Part shown: positions 7,520-15,717 of the stretch, in pieces
How the letters are laid out: each line of letters opens with the position of its first letter
How positions within the stretch are numbered: position 1 is the first letter of the stretch
Source: an uncultured Clostridia bacterium
GTDB taxonomy: Bacteria; Bacillota; Clostridia; TANB77; CAG-508
Assembly (NCBI GenBank): GCA_934177555.1
Contig: CAKPPL010000001.1
Location: 1-41,882, forward strand
Length of the DNA: 41,882 nucleotides
Direction: 5' to 3'
Notes under the pieces: model-generated
What the model was told of the DNA's origin: nothing
Databases searched by the model: none
Seen by the model: the letters and a program-made list of their open reading frames with translations, nothing else
Position numbers and translations under genes: made by a program

Positions 7520-9796
7520 TTAATATTGATTTATATGATGTGCTACTCCAGAACTACTTGTAGCATTATCACTTGTTTTAACTGATGTTCCACTTATTTG
7601 TACAACTGGTCTAACAGGATAGTCTAATTCATCTTCAGCATTATGTGAAAAATATAAACCATTTCCATACAAATATATTCCTCCATTACGTAATCCAAAA
7701 TGTACATTTATGTTCAAACATGCAACATTACGTGATGCAACCCAATAAGATGGTCTATTACGTAGTGCCTTTGCTCCATCTCCAAAGTTTGTACTATTTA
7801 AATCTGTATCCCAATATGTTTCTGTAATAGTTAATTTTCCACTAGCTGTATTCGATGTATTATATGTTATACCACCTGAATATCCACTATATGTTTGACT
7901 CTTTTCTAGTGTACCTGAGCCAACACTTCCAGAGCTTATTCCTGCACCTTTTTCATATCTATATAAGTCAGGATAATATAAATTACTTGTATATGTCTTG
8001 GTTTTTCCGTATTGAGTTCCTTCATTTTTATAATTATCTCTAGCACTTTTTCCTGCTGTAGTTAACCATTTGTCGAAATCTTCATAATTTACGCTTCTTG
8101 CAGTTATTCCACTTCTACTATATAGAGTTTTACATATGTCATTCATTATATATACTCCATTATTATACCCAGATGCTCCTCTCAAATATAAGATTTCACT
8201 TGTTGTATCTCCAATTAAATCCATACTTCCATTACTATAAATTCTTAATACTTTCCACTTTAATGAATTTCTTTTAAAATCAACTCCGTTATTACTTGAA
8301 CCGGTTATTGATTTTGTAAGCTTACTTTTTGAATATGTAGTTTGTGCTGTAGAATCTGGACTATAGTCTATATAATCACCTATTTCTATTTTTGTTATTG
8401 GTGCTTCTGCAGATTTAGTAGGATTTGTAGCAGCATCTTTTACAATTACATAACATTTTTTACTTTGACTCATTGATTCAGAATATTTATATTCTGCTGT
8501 TCCAATTGATGTTTTTACCGTATTTTTTAATACTCCATCTATATAAAATTGATATTCTGATACCCCTGATGCATTATCTTGTCCTGTAGCAGTTAATGTT
8601 ACATTATATATTCCCTTTTTATATTCATTATTTACACTTATCTTACTTGATGGTGGTGTCTTATCTATATTTTTTACAACATATGATGCATGTTTTCCTG
8701 TTTGACCTGTACTGTCTATTAATCTTGCATACATTGTTCCATTTTGAGTAAATGTTATTGGATTAGTTGTTCCCCATGTTGTTCCATTAGTACTTGTTTG
8801 AAGTGTATATTCTCTTGTACTTGTACTTGCTGTTACTATTACATTTCCATTTGTCCAAGTTGTTTTATCAGCACTTAATGAAACATCAGGTATTGTTTCA
8901 GTTTTTACAACTTTAACTTCACTTATCATGTTTTCTCCATTTTTTACCCATATATAATATGTAGTTGATTGTGGTAAATTTGAAATTGTTTGAGTTATTA
9001 TTGATGTATTATTTGTTATAGTATTAAATGATGTTGGCATATCTGGAGTTTTAGATATTGCATATCCTGATATTCCTGTTTCATTATCATGTGCAATAAA
9101 TGTTATACTATTTGAAGTTGTTTTAGTATCATCTATAATTGGTGGTGTTGAGTCTTTCCAAACTGCATATAATGTTATATTTATTCCATCACTATATGTA
9201 GAGCCAGGTGTATATGATATTTCTTTTGATGTTGAAGCTAGTGACCATCCTAAGAAATCAAATCCTGTTTTAGTTGGTTCTTGTGATGTTATATTAGTAG
9301 GATAACCTACCCTATTATATTGTTCATTTGGAGCATTTTTTCCACTATTTGCAATATATGTTATTACATAATAATCATATGTTGGCTTTTCTGTTTCTTC
9401 TGATAATCCAATTATATATGAATTACCTGTATTTTCAAATATAACTTTTACAAATTTTGTTGCATTTTCTGTAGTTGCTATTGCTTTTGTTTTTTCTTCT
9501 TCTGTTACATTTTCATCAATATAATATTCTTTGGTGTGTTTGCTCATATATGTTTTAAAAGAATCCAATGTTAAGTTACTATTTGCTATTCCTTCATTCA
9601 TTTCCATTTGAGTATATGCTAATCTGATTACATTTTCTTCTTCAGCAGCTGTTTCAATTTTTGCACTTGATTGAGTTTTATCAAGTGTTCCATCATTTTT
9701 TAAAGTTCCTATAGAAATACCAGCCAATATTAATATTACTATTACTGTAATTGCTAGTGCTATTAGTGTTACTCCTGTTTCATATTTTTTCTTCAT
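7520..9796 (-). CDS. Surface protein: prepilin-like N-terminus, InlB-type repeat, Ig/FN3 modules, C-type-lectin-like C-terminal domain
   Basis: 758 residues. It has a prepilin-like leader and helix (TGVTLIALAITVIVILILAG, residues 7-26; no Glu at mature position 5) and a charged region to about 140. A Listeria-Bacteroides/InlB B-repeat-like domain follows (about 145-215; YAVWK end), then Ig/FN3-like modules (about 215-465) of the same type as in the neighbours. The C-terminal domain (about 470-758) contains LKWKVLRIYSNGSMDLIGD, ASGYNNGVYIMNDIC, RPSYWVASR and DYPVRPVVQIS. That order is typical of the DUF6273-like/C-type-lectin-like domains common on clostridial surface proteins. The same SYW...VRPV signature ends the DGR target at the right edge. 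Residues about 30-170 are nearly identical to the divergent gene at 9953. A strong promoter and AGGGAGG site precede it. Confidence 0.72.
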   Translation of the reverse strand: MKKKYETGVTLIALAITVIVILILAGISIGTLKNDGTLDKTQSSAKIETAAEEENVIRLAYTQMEMNEGIANSNLTLDSFKTYMSKHTKEYYIDENVTEEEKTKAIATTENATKFVKVIFENTGNSYIIGLSEETEKPTYDYYVITYIANSGKNAPNEQYNRVGYPTNITSQEPTKTGFDFLGWSLASTSKEISYTPGSTYSDGINITLYAVWKDSTPPIIDDTKTTSNSITFIAHDNETGISGYAISKTPDMPTSFNTITNNTSIITQTISNLPQSTTYYIWVKNGENMISEVKVVKTETIPDVSLSADKTTWTNGNVIVTASTSTREYTLQTSTNGTTWGTTNPITFTQNGTMYARLIDSTGQTGKHASYVVKNIDKTPPSSKISVNNEYKKGIYNVTLTATGQDNASGVSEYQFYIDGVLKNTVKTSIGTAEYKYSESMSQSKKCYVIVKDAATNPTKSAEAPITKIEIGDYIDYSPDSTAQTTYSKSKLTKSITGSSNNGVDFKRNSLKWKVLRIYSNGSMDLIGDTTSEILYLRGASGYNNGVYIMNDICKTLYSRSGITARSVNYEDFDKWLTTAGKSARDNYKNEGTQYGKTKTYTSNLYYPDLYRYEKGAGISSGSVGSGTLEKSQTYSGYSGGITYNTSNTASGKLTITETYWDTDLNSTNFGDGAKALRNRPSYWVASRNVACLNINVHFGLRNGGIYLYGNGLYFSHNAEDELDYPVRPVVQISGTSVKTSDNATSSSGVAHHINQY
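9297..9705 (-). repeat. Left arm of a ~405-bp inverted repeat inside two divergent surface-protein genes
   Basis: This stretch, read on the minus strand, is almost identical to 10047-10452 read on the plus strand; by eye only about half a dozen bases differ. It covers the region just after the prepilin-like helix through the start of the InlB-type domain. The preceding helix codons are diverged at synonymous positions, so the near-identity begins abruptly near AAAAATGATGGAACAC. This suggests recent duplication or gene conversion. Confidence 0.85.
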
Positions 9797-9821
9797 TAGT
9801 TCCTCCCTTTTTTACACTTTA

Positions 9822-9850
9822 ATTATAATTCTTTTTCGCTTTTTTGTAAA
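9822..9850 (-). promoter_or_regulatory. Sigma-A-type promoter for the 7520-9796 gene
   Basis: On the minus strand TTTACA (9845-9850) is followed after 17 bp by TATAAT (9822-9827), about 25 bp upstream of the start codon and just ahead of the AGGGAGG ribosome site. Confidence 0.7.
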
Positions 9851-9895
9851 TATAATTTTTTTAATTATTATATAAATAAATTACTTATTATAGTA

Positions 9896-9924
9896 TTTAC
9901 AAATGACTTCAAATCAATTAAAAT
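9896..9924 (+). promoter_or_regulatory. Possible promoter for the 9953-12490 gene
   Basis: TTTACA (9896-9901), a 17-bp spacer and TAAAAT (9919-9924) precede the AAAGGAGG ribosome site and ATG at 9953. The -10 deviates from consensus, so this is a moderate call. Confidence 0.45.
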
Positions 9925-9952
9925 AATTATATATAAAAGGAGGTATTTACAA

Positions 9953-12490
9953 ATGAAAAGTAATAAAGAAAAAGGTGTTACTTTAATTGCTTTAGCTATA
10001 ACTGTTATAGTAATTCTTATATTAGCAGGAATATCAATAGGTACTCTAAAAAATGATGGAACACTTGATAAAACTCAATCGAGTTCAAAAATTGAAACAG
10101 CTGCTGAAGAAGAAAATGTAATCAGACTAGCATATACTCAAATGGAAATGAATGAAGGAATAGCAAATAGTAACTTAACATTGGATTCTTTTAAAACATA
10201 TATGAGCAAACACACCAAAGAATATTATATTGATGAAAATGTAACAGAAGAAGAAAAAACAAAAGCAATAGCAACTACAGAAAATGCAACAAAATTTGTA
10301 AAAGTTATATTTGAAAATACAGGTAATTCATATATAATTGGATTATCAGAAGAAACAGAAAAGCCAACATATGATTATTATGTAATAACATATGATGCAA
10401 ATAGTGGAAAAAATGCTCCAAATGAACAATATAATAGGGTAGGTTATCCTACAATAATTGCTTCTGATGAACCAAATAAAGATAATTATAATTTTGAAGG
10501 TTGGGCAACATCTTCTTCATCAAAAGAAGTATCATATACACCAGGTTCTACATATAATGGTGGAATAGATATAACATTATATGCAGTTTGGAAAGATGCA
10601 ACACCACCAATTATAGATCTTGTTACAGCTACATCATCTAGTATAACGATACAAGCCCATGATAATGAAACAGGAATATCAGGATATGCAATATCAACCA
10701 CAAATGAAACACCAATAAAATTTATAAGTGTAACTAATCAAACATCTATTACACAAGTAATTTCTCCATTAACTCAATCAACTACATATTATTTATGGGT
10801 AAAAAATGGAGATGGCTTAATAAGTGAAGTGAAATCTATAAAAACAGAAACAATCCCTGATGTTTCATTAAGTGCTGATAAAACAACATGGACAAATGGA
10901 AATGTAGTCGTAACAGCTAAATCTAATGGTTCAACTACAGGATATACAATACAATCTTGTACAGATAATAAAAGTTGGAAAAATGCAAATTCTATAACAT
11001 TTATTCAAAATGGTACAATGTATGCTAGATTAATTGATAGTTCTGGACAAGTTGGAAAAACTGCATCATATAATGTAACAATAATTGATAAAACTGCACC
11101 AAAATCTGCTACACCAAAATTAAGTGCAACTACAAATAGTATTAAAACAGAAATAAGTACAGATGACTCAGCAGCAACTTCTCAATATGGAAAAAGTGGA
11201 ATATCTGGATATAGATTTAGTAGTAATAATGGTAGCTCTTATAGTGCTTGGCAATCTAAAGGCTCATATACATTTACAAGTTTAGCTCAAAAAACAAAAT
11301 ATAATATAGCAATTCAAATAAAAGATATAGCTGGTAATATAACAACTGTAACTAGTTCAACTACGACAGGCGCTGTACCTGGTGTAAGCTTATCTGCAAG
11401 CACAGGATCTTGGACAAATCAAAATTTAACTGTAAAAGCAACTGCAAATAGCAGTGGGTATACATTACAAACAAGTACAGATGGTAAAACTTGGGGAACA
11501 ACAAATCCTATAACATTTTCTCAAAATGGTAAAATGTATGCTAGATTAAAAGATAGTACTGGTCAAACCGGAAATCAAGCTTCTTATTCAGTAACAAATA
11601 TTGATAAATCTGCACCAAATAGCTTTACACCTTCAGCTGGTCTAATAACTGATGATGCTAGAATGGTTTTATCTGGTAGTACAACAGATAAAAGTGCAAC
11701 TACTCAATATGGATGTAGTGGAATATCTGGATATAGATTTAGTACTAATAATGGTAGTTCTTACACTGGATGGCAATCTAGTGGAAGATATAAGTTGTCT
11801 GATCTTCCATCAGCTACAACTTATAATATAAAAATGCAAGTAAAAGATAATGCTGGTAATATAACAACATCAAATGTTAAAACTATAACATTTATTTTAA
11901 GTAGTAATGGCTATACAAATACAAGTTTAACTAGTTCATATAATATTATGGAAGCTGTATATCCTTGTGGACGTGACTGGTTAGGAAATGGTTCTGGTGT
12001 TATGGTTCGTGACAATTATGGTAATAGAGTAAGTCTTGAAAATACTGCTACTTATTCAAGTTTTGCAAATTCAAGTAAAAGAAATAGAGCTGTTGGACTT
12101 ATATTTAATAATCAAATAAATGTAACTGATTACAAATATATGCATTTCTTGATTTGGTCTGATTTCTATATTAATAATAGCAAATATGCAAATAATGTAT
12201 ATGCTATTTCTGGAATGCAAGTAGGTATTTATAATGGGCTAAATTCAGATAAAAACTATTATGGGTATGGAGTAGTCCAAAGAGGACAATGCTTAGCATC
12301 TCAAGAATATGGAATTTATAGAAGTTCAGAAGGTTCTTCTCCAGAAGAAAAAGTTGGTACAAACATTCATACTTTAAATATACAAAATATATCTGGTAGC
12401 TACTGGGTTGGTACACATATTTATACTAATTTAAATGCATATGATGGATATAGCAGAGCCGGAGTTTATGCAGTATGGATGGAAAAATAA
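9953..12490 (+). CDS. Surface protein: prepilin-like N-terminus, InlB-type repeat, Ig/FN3 modules, unrecognised C-terminal domain
   Basis: 845 residues. It has the same prepilin-like start (KGVTLIALAITVIVILILAG, from residue 7) and nearly the same first 170 residues as the divergent gene at 7520-9796. An InlB/Listeria-Bacteroides-like domain (about 145-215) is followed by alternating FN3-like (YGKSGISGYRFSSNNGSSYS) and GTMYARLxDS modules (about 215-655). The last about 190 residues (from NGYTNTSLTSSYNIMEAVYP) contain aromatic-rich motifs such as KYMHFLIWSDFYI and end RAGVYAVWMEK. I do not recognise this domain; it may be a beta-sandwich ligand-binding head. The AAAGGAGG site near 9938 fixes the start. 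A terminator follows at 12501. Same stalk with a different head than its divergent neighbour suggests modular head exchange. Confidence 0.72.
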   Translation: MKSNKEKGVTLIALAITVIVILILAGISIGTLKNDGTLDKTQSSSKIETAAEEENVIRLAYTQMEMNEGIANSNLTLDSFKTYMSKHTKEYYIDENVTEEEKTKAIATTENATKFVKVIFENTGNSYIIGLSEETEKPTYDYYVITYDANSGKNAPNEQYNRVGYPTIIASDEPNKDNYNFEGWATSSSSKEVSYTPGSTYNGGIDITLYAVWKDATPPIIDLVTATSSSITIQAHDNETGISGYAISTTNETPIKFISVTNQTSITQVISPLTQSTTYYLWVKNGDGLISEVKSIKTETIPDVSLSADKTTWTNGNVVVTAKSNGSTTGYTIQSCTDNKSWKNANSITFIQNGTMYARLIDSSGQVGKTASYNVTIIDKTAPKSATPKLSATTNSIKTEISTDDSAATSQYGKSGISGYRFSSNNGSSYSAWQSKGSYTFTSLAQKTKYNIAIQIKDIAGNITTVTSSTTTGAVPGVSLSASTGSWTNQNLTVKATANSSGYTLQTSTDGKTWGTTNPITFSQNGKMYARLKDSTGQTGNQASYSVTNIDKSAPNSFTPSAGLITDDARMVLSGSTTDKSATTQYGCSGISGYRFSTNNGSSYTGWQSSGRYKLSDLPSATTYNIKMQVKDNAGNITTSNVKTITFILSSNGYTNTSLTSSYNIMEAVYPCGRDWLGNGSGVMVRDNYGNRVSLENTATYSSFANSSKRNRAVGLIFNNQINVTDYKYMHFLIWSDFYINNSKYANNVYAISGMQVGIYNGLNSDKNYYGYGVVQRGQCLASQEYGIYRSSEGSSPEEKVGTNIHTLNIQNISGSYWVGTHIYTNLNAYDGYSRAGVYAVWMEK
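10047..10452 (+). repeat. Right arm of the ~405-bp inverted repeat
   Basis: Inverted counterpart of 9297-9705 inside the 9953-12490 gene. The two arms are separated by about 340 bp holding both start codons and both divergent promoters. Identity stops at the shared GGTTATCCTAC (ending 10452), after which the proteins diverge. Confidence 0.85.
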
Positions 12491-12500
12491 CAAAACAAAA

Positions 12501-12531
12501 AAAGTGCTTCAATGAAGTACTTTTTTTTTAT
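12501..12531. terminator. Bidirectional terminator between convergent genes
   Basis: AAAGTGCTTC (12501-12510), loop AAT, GAAGTACTTT (12514-12523; one G-T pair), then a run of T. An A run on the left supplies the T tract for the opposite strand. It separates the plus-strand surface protein from the minus-strand SSB-like gene. Confidence 0.85.
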
Positions 12532-12536
12532 TTATA

Positions 12537-13238
12537 TTATATAGCTTCTTGATTTTCATTTTCTTCTTTTTTCTCAGAATCTTCTTCATTTAGTAATTCT
12601 AAACTACATACTGAAACTTCATAAGCTACTTTAATTTCTGATGTTCCATCTTCATATTTTTTCTCATATTGTCTTGATTGAACTCTACCTATTATTTTTA
12701 CTTGTGCCCCAACTTCTAAGTTTTGGCAGAATCTAGCATTTCTTCCCCATGCTATTGTTGGAATATAGTCTGATTTATTATATGCTCTATTTACTGCTAA
12801 TAATAAATCTGATATTTCTCTTCCAAATGGTGTTTGTCTATAAATAGGTTTTTTACATACAAAACCTATAAGTACAACTTCGTTTGTTGTTTCTTCCTTT
12901 TTTACCATTTCATTTTCTTCTTCATTTTCTGGTTCATTTACTTCTAATATGTCTTTTGCAAACACTGTTAATATTAATCTGTTTTTTTCATTTTCATAAC
13001 TATTGTATGATCTGAATTGACCTTTAATTAATAATTTTTTACCTTCTGTTAACATATCATCAGTGATTAATCTTTCTGATATTGTTATTGGTATAATGTC
13101 TGCGTTTCCACTTAAACGTGGTATTGCTAAATCAAATGTGTAAAATTTTTCTCCATAAATTTCGTGGCTAAATCTTTTTTCGCCTGTAACCTTTCCTACT
13201 AATGTTAAGTAGTTGTTTTCTAAATAATTTGTATCCAA
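12537..13238 (-). CDS. Tandem OB-fold single-strand DNA-binding-like protein
   Basis: 233 residues with two SSB-type OB folds. The first (about 7-105; LTLVGKVTGEKRFSHEIYGE) is divergent. The second (about 117-220; NEVVLIGFVCKKPIYRQTPFGREISDLLLAVNR, then IAWGRNARF and GAQVKIIGRVQSRQYEKKYEDG) follows canonical SSB/PriB patterns. An acidic linker (about 103-116) and an acidic C-terminal tail are present, but the usual DDDIPF-type tip is missing. The start is TTG at 13236-13238, supported by GGGAGG 8 bp upstream. Two-OB proteins of this kind are seen in Clostridia next to a normal ssb. A role in DNA repair or competence is possible; this is unlikely to be the essential SSB itself. Confidence 0.78.
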   Translation of the reverse strand: MDTNYLENNYLTLVGKVTGEKRFSHEIYGEKFYTFDLAIPRLSGNADIIPITISERLITDDMLTEGKKLLIKGQFRSYNSYENEKNRLILTVFAKDILEVNEPENEEENEMVKKEETTNEVVLIGFVCKKPIYRQTPFGREISDLLLAVNRAYNKSDYIPTIAWGRNARFCQNLEVGAQVKIIGRVQSRQYEKKYEDGTSEIKVAYEVSVCSLELLNEEDSEKKEENENQEAI

Positions 13239-13399
13239 TTTAATTTCCTCCCTATCTTTTTATTTATTTATCAATCGTAAATTATCTTCTTGTTTTTCTC
13301 TTTTTAAATTTTCTACATTTTTTATTATACAACATTTTTTTGGTTTTGTCTACATAAAAAGTTAATTTTTTCTAATTTTTTGCTCATTTTTTGGCATTT

Positions 13400-13891
13400 T
13401 TATAAATTATGGAGTTCTTTTATTATGAAAACTGTTAAATTATTATAGATTTTCTTACTCTTTTGTGCCGATATTTTTAATTCTTTTTCCTGTATTTCTA
13501 ATATACTTTTATCAGATTTTTGTATTTCTCTTTGCAAAAAAATTATAATTTTATCATGTTTTACACTTGATATTGTTATTGTAGCTTTTGCATTAAAGCC
13601 AAATGTTATCAATTTTATTGGCTTTTTTATTTTAATTTTTCTAAAAGTATCTATTGGTATATCCATATTTATTATTAAATAATTCACTTTTGATAATATA
13701 TCTTCCATGTATTTATATGTTTCATCTTTAATATTTATGTTTTCTAAAAAAATAATTTCATCAAATTTTATATTTTTTAAATTTTTTATGCTGTTTTCTG
13801 TAATTTCTATTAATTTAATATCACAATTATTTATATCTTTTCTAATTATTTGAATATCTTTACTTTTGGCAACTATTCCAATTATCGGCAT
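13400..13891 (-). CDS. Conserved-looking protein of unknown function
   Basis: 163 residues if translation begins at the ATG at 13889-13891, which has AAGGAG seven bases upstream. A longer reading frame from 13930 lacks a ribosome site. The protein (MPIIGIVAKSKDIQIIRKDI...) has alternating hydrophobic strands and lysine-rich helices like a Rossmann-type alpha/beta fold. KPIKLITFGFNAKATITISS (about 90-109) is faintly reminiscent of Mur-ligase-related proteins, but no nucleotide-binding loop is present. No signal peptide or membrane helix is visible. It lies 66 bp downstream of the deacetylase gene and may be co-transcribed with it. No function assigned. Confidence 0.6.
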   Translation of the reverse strand: MPIIGIVAKSKDIQIIRKDINNCDIKLIEITENSIKNLKNIKFDEIIFLENINIKDETYKYMEDILSKVNYLIINMDIPIDTFRKIKIKKPIKLITFGFNAKATITISSVKHDKIIIFLQREIQKSDKSILEIQEKELKISAQKSKKIYNNLTVFIIKELHNL

Positions 13892-13957
13892 AACATTCTC
13901 CTTAATATATTCTTTTGTAAGTATTTCCATTATAATATTTTTTATGCCTTATTATGT

Positions 13958-14722
13958 TTATTGATTTCTTATCTGTGTTCCATTATTATTTATCGAATAA
14001 TTGTCTTTATATATTAAATCAGAAACTTTTACTATTTCATATCCTTTAGATTTTATATTTTTTAACAGCATATCTAAACTATCAGCTGTATTTTTAGTTC
14101 CATTATGACTTAAAATAATAGATCCATTTTCTAATTTATTTTTTATCCTATTCCACATTTCATTCCCAGTTAGCCCATTATAATCTAATGTATCTAGATT
14201 CCAGTGTATTGGATAATAACCTGCTTCTTGAATTGATTTTATTACTATATTGTTGTATTCTCCATATGGTGTTCTATATAATTCTACTTTTTTGCCTGTT
14301 ATCTTTTCTATTTTACTTACACTCTGGTAAATTTCTTCTTTGTTTTTTTCCAAACTTAAATTATCTACATGTGGATGTGTATTACTATGGCTTCCTATCT
14401 CATGACCTGCATCACTTATTTTCTTTACTGCTTCAGGATATTTGTCTACCCATGTTCCTACCATAAAAAATGTTATTTGTACATTATTTTCTTTTAATAC
14501 TTCTAAAATTTTATCTATATCATCTGCATTCCATGCACAGTTCATTGTAAATGCAATCTTTTTCTCTTCAGTTTTTACATTATATATAGGTAATAATCTT
14601 TCTGTAGTTGAAACTTGAATTGATTTATTTGGACCCACCAAAGCTAATGCTACCAATACTGAAACTGTTAATATTGAAACAATATATGTTTGTATCTTTT
14701 CTTTATTAAATATTAAAAACAT
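13958..14722 (-). CDS. Polysaccharide deacetylase-like (NodB) protein, YlxY/PdaB type, atypical active site
   Basis: 254 residues with an N-terminal membrane anchor (about 10-30) and a NodB domain (about 54-240). The zinc His pair (GSHSNTHPHV), motif 3 (RTPYGEYNN), motif 4 (NLDTLDYNG) and motif 5 (IILSHNG) are present. Motif 1, normally TFDDG with catalytic and metal-binding Asp residues, reads AFTMNCAWNADD. Replacement of the DD pair by NCAW resembles the sporulation-associated YlxY-type group, in which activity is uncertain. Expected role: de-N-acetylation of peptidoglycan or another N-acetylated polymer outside the membrane, possibly in the spore cortex. AGGAGG precedes ATG at 14720-14722. 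Confidence 0.82.
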   Translation of the reverse strand: MFLIFNKEKIQTYIVSILTVSVLVALALVGPNKSIQVSTTERLLPIYNVKTEEKKIAFTMNCAWNADDIDKILEVLKENNVQITFFMVGTWVDKYPEAVKKISDAGHEIGSHSNTHPHVDNLSLEKNKEEIYQSVSKIEKITGKKVELYRTPYGEYNNIVIKSIQEAGYYPIHWNLDTLDYNGLTGNEMWNRIKNKLENGSIILSHNGTKNTADSLDMLLKNIKSKGYEIVKVSDLIYKDNYSINNNGTQIRNQ

Positions 14723-14781
14723 TCTTACCTCCTAATAAATTAATATTATTAATTTTTATTTTTAGAATATTTAATTTAAAA

Positions 14782-14804
14782 AAATAGGGGTAATTCCCCT
14801 ATTT
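14782..14804 (-). terminator. Rho-independent terminator
   Basis: Nine-base arms AAATAGGGG (14782-14790) and CCCCTATTT (14796-14804) around five bases; on the minus strand a run of seven T follows. It overlaps the stop codon of the 14803-15141 gene. Confidence 0.85.
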
Positions 14805-15141
14805 ATCTCCCTTGTAAGATTTCATCATTCAATAAAATTTTTCTAGTTTTTTTACTTGTCCTTGGATTCTTTAATACAGCCCACCTAACTATCCAGTCTT
14901 TATCTTTAGATAAAATATCTAATAGTTCCGGAAATGCATTTATTGCTCCTGCTACCTTATACCTGATTAAAGTATCTTCATGATGTGATAATTTTTCTAA
15001 AGTTTCACCTGTAGTATATGGATTTCTAGCAACTGCCAATTGTATAGACCAATCATTTACACTAGCCCATTTCGCTAAAGTTTGTGGATTTTTCGTATTA
15101 TCAATTTGATTTATAATCCTTGATTTTTTCCGTTGTAACAT
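14803..15141 (-). CDS. Small HEAT-like / variant leucine-rich repeat protein
   Basis: 112 residues containing about three short helical repeats: NPQTLAKWASVNDWSIQLAVARNP-like units, a middle unit with HHEDTLIRYKVAGAINAF, and a last unit DKDWIVRWAVLKNPRTS. The pattern of a WxVRxAVxxNP-type motif every 22-28 residues matches the variant leucine-rich/HEAT-like family, which usually mediates protein-protein contacts. AAGGAG precedes the ATG at 15139-15141. It is divergent from the XRE regulator at 15328, with a dyad operator candidate between them. Function unknown. Confidence 0.7.
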   Translation of the reverse strand: MLQRKKSRIINQIDNTKNPQTLAKWASVNDWSIQLAVARNPYTTGETLEKLSHHEDTLIRYKVAGAINAFPELLDILSKDKDWIVRWAVLKNPRTSKKTRKILLNDEILQGR

Positions 15142-15170
15142 ATTTTTCTCCTTTTATAATTCTTACAATG

Positions 15171-15202
15171 ATTATAACGGTGTTATTCTGCAACGTTATA
15201 AT
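15171..15202. promoter_or_regulatory. Dyad-symmetric operator candidate
   Basis: Perfect 9-bp inverted repeat ATTATAACG (15171-15179) / CGTTATAAT (15194-15202) with a 14-bp spacer. It sits between the divergent HEAT-like gene and the XRE regulator, where an autoregulatory site would be expected. Confidence 0.45.
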
Positions 15203-15327
15203 TTAAAATTTATAGTATCTATATATTATATGCTATGTTTATTAACAATATGCTACTCTATTTAGCTAGACTATAATTGTTAATTTTACTGGTATACTCA
15301 ATTATATTATTTTTAAGAGGTGATTTT

Positions 15328-15564
15328 ATGTATTTATCAGATGCTGTACGTGATAGAATTAAATATTATCAAAAAAAGAAAAATATGAGTCTTTGGGCAT
15401 TATTTAAAGCTTCTGGTGTTCCTATATCAACACTTGCTGCTTTTATGAATAAAAGAACAGAATTAATTAAATTAGACACTCTGCTTCATATTTGTGAAGG
15501 TTTTGGAATTACATTAACTGAATTTTTTGAAGAAGATGTATTCAAATATGTAGAACAAGATTAA
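15328..15564 (+). CDS. XRE-family HTH regulator
   Basis: 78 residues from the ATG at 15328, which has AAGAGGTGA upstream; a longer frame from 15277 adds a hydrophobic extension without a ribosome site. The protein is a single Cro/C1-type helix-turn-helix: DRIKYYQKKKNMSLWALFKA (helix 1-2), SGVPISTLAAFMNKRTE (recognition helix region), LDTLLHICEGFGITLTEFFE (helices 4-5). Such small regulators usually bind as dimers to inverted repeats, and one lies upstream at 15171-15202. No effector domain is present. Confidence 0.88.
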   Translation: MYLSDAVRDRIKYYQKKKNMSLWALFKASGVPISTLAAFMNKRTELIKLDTLLHICEGFGITLTEFFEEDVFKYVEQD

Positions 15565-15570
15565 TTGTAA

Positions 15571-15605
15571 AAATAGCTATAATTTTATTATAGTTATTTT
15601 TTATT
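15571..15605 (+). terminator. Rho-independent terminator after the XRE gene
   Basis: Twelve-base arms AAATAGCTATAA (15571-15582) and TTATAGTTATTT (15588-15599; one G-T pair) with a five-base loop and a following T run. Confidence 0.85.
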
Positions 15606-15611
15606 CAAACA

Positions 15612-15640
15612 TTGAATATTATGTAAAGTTGTGCTATAAT
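15612..15640 (+). promoter_or_regulatory. Sigma-A promoter for the 15718-16407 gene
   Basis: TTGAAT (15612-15617), 17 bp, TATAAT (15635-15640). The leader contains a small hairpin TCCAAA-ACA-TTTGGA (15657-15671) before the AAAGGAGA ribosome site. Confidence 0.75.
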
Positions 15641-15717
15641 ATCTACATTGGCATATTCCAAAACATTTGGAAACCCAAATATAGCCTGTTAAAATATCAT
15701 TTGAAAGGAGAACAACT

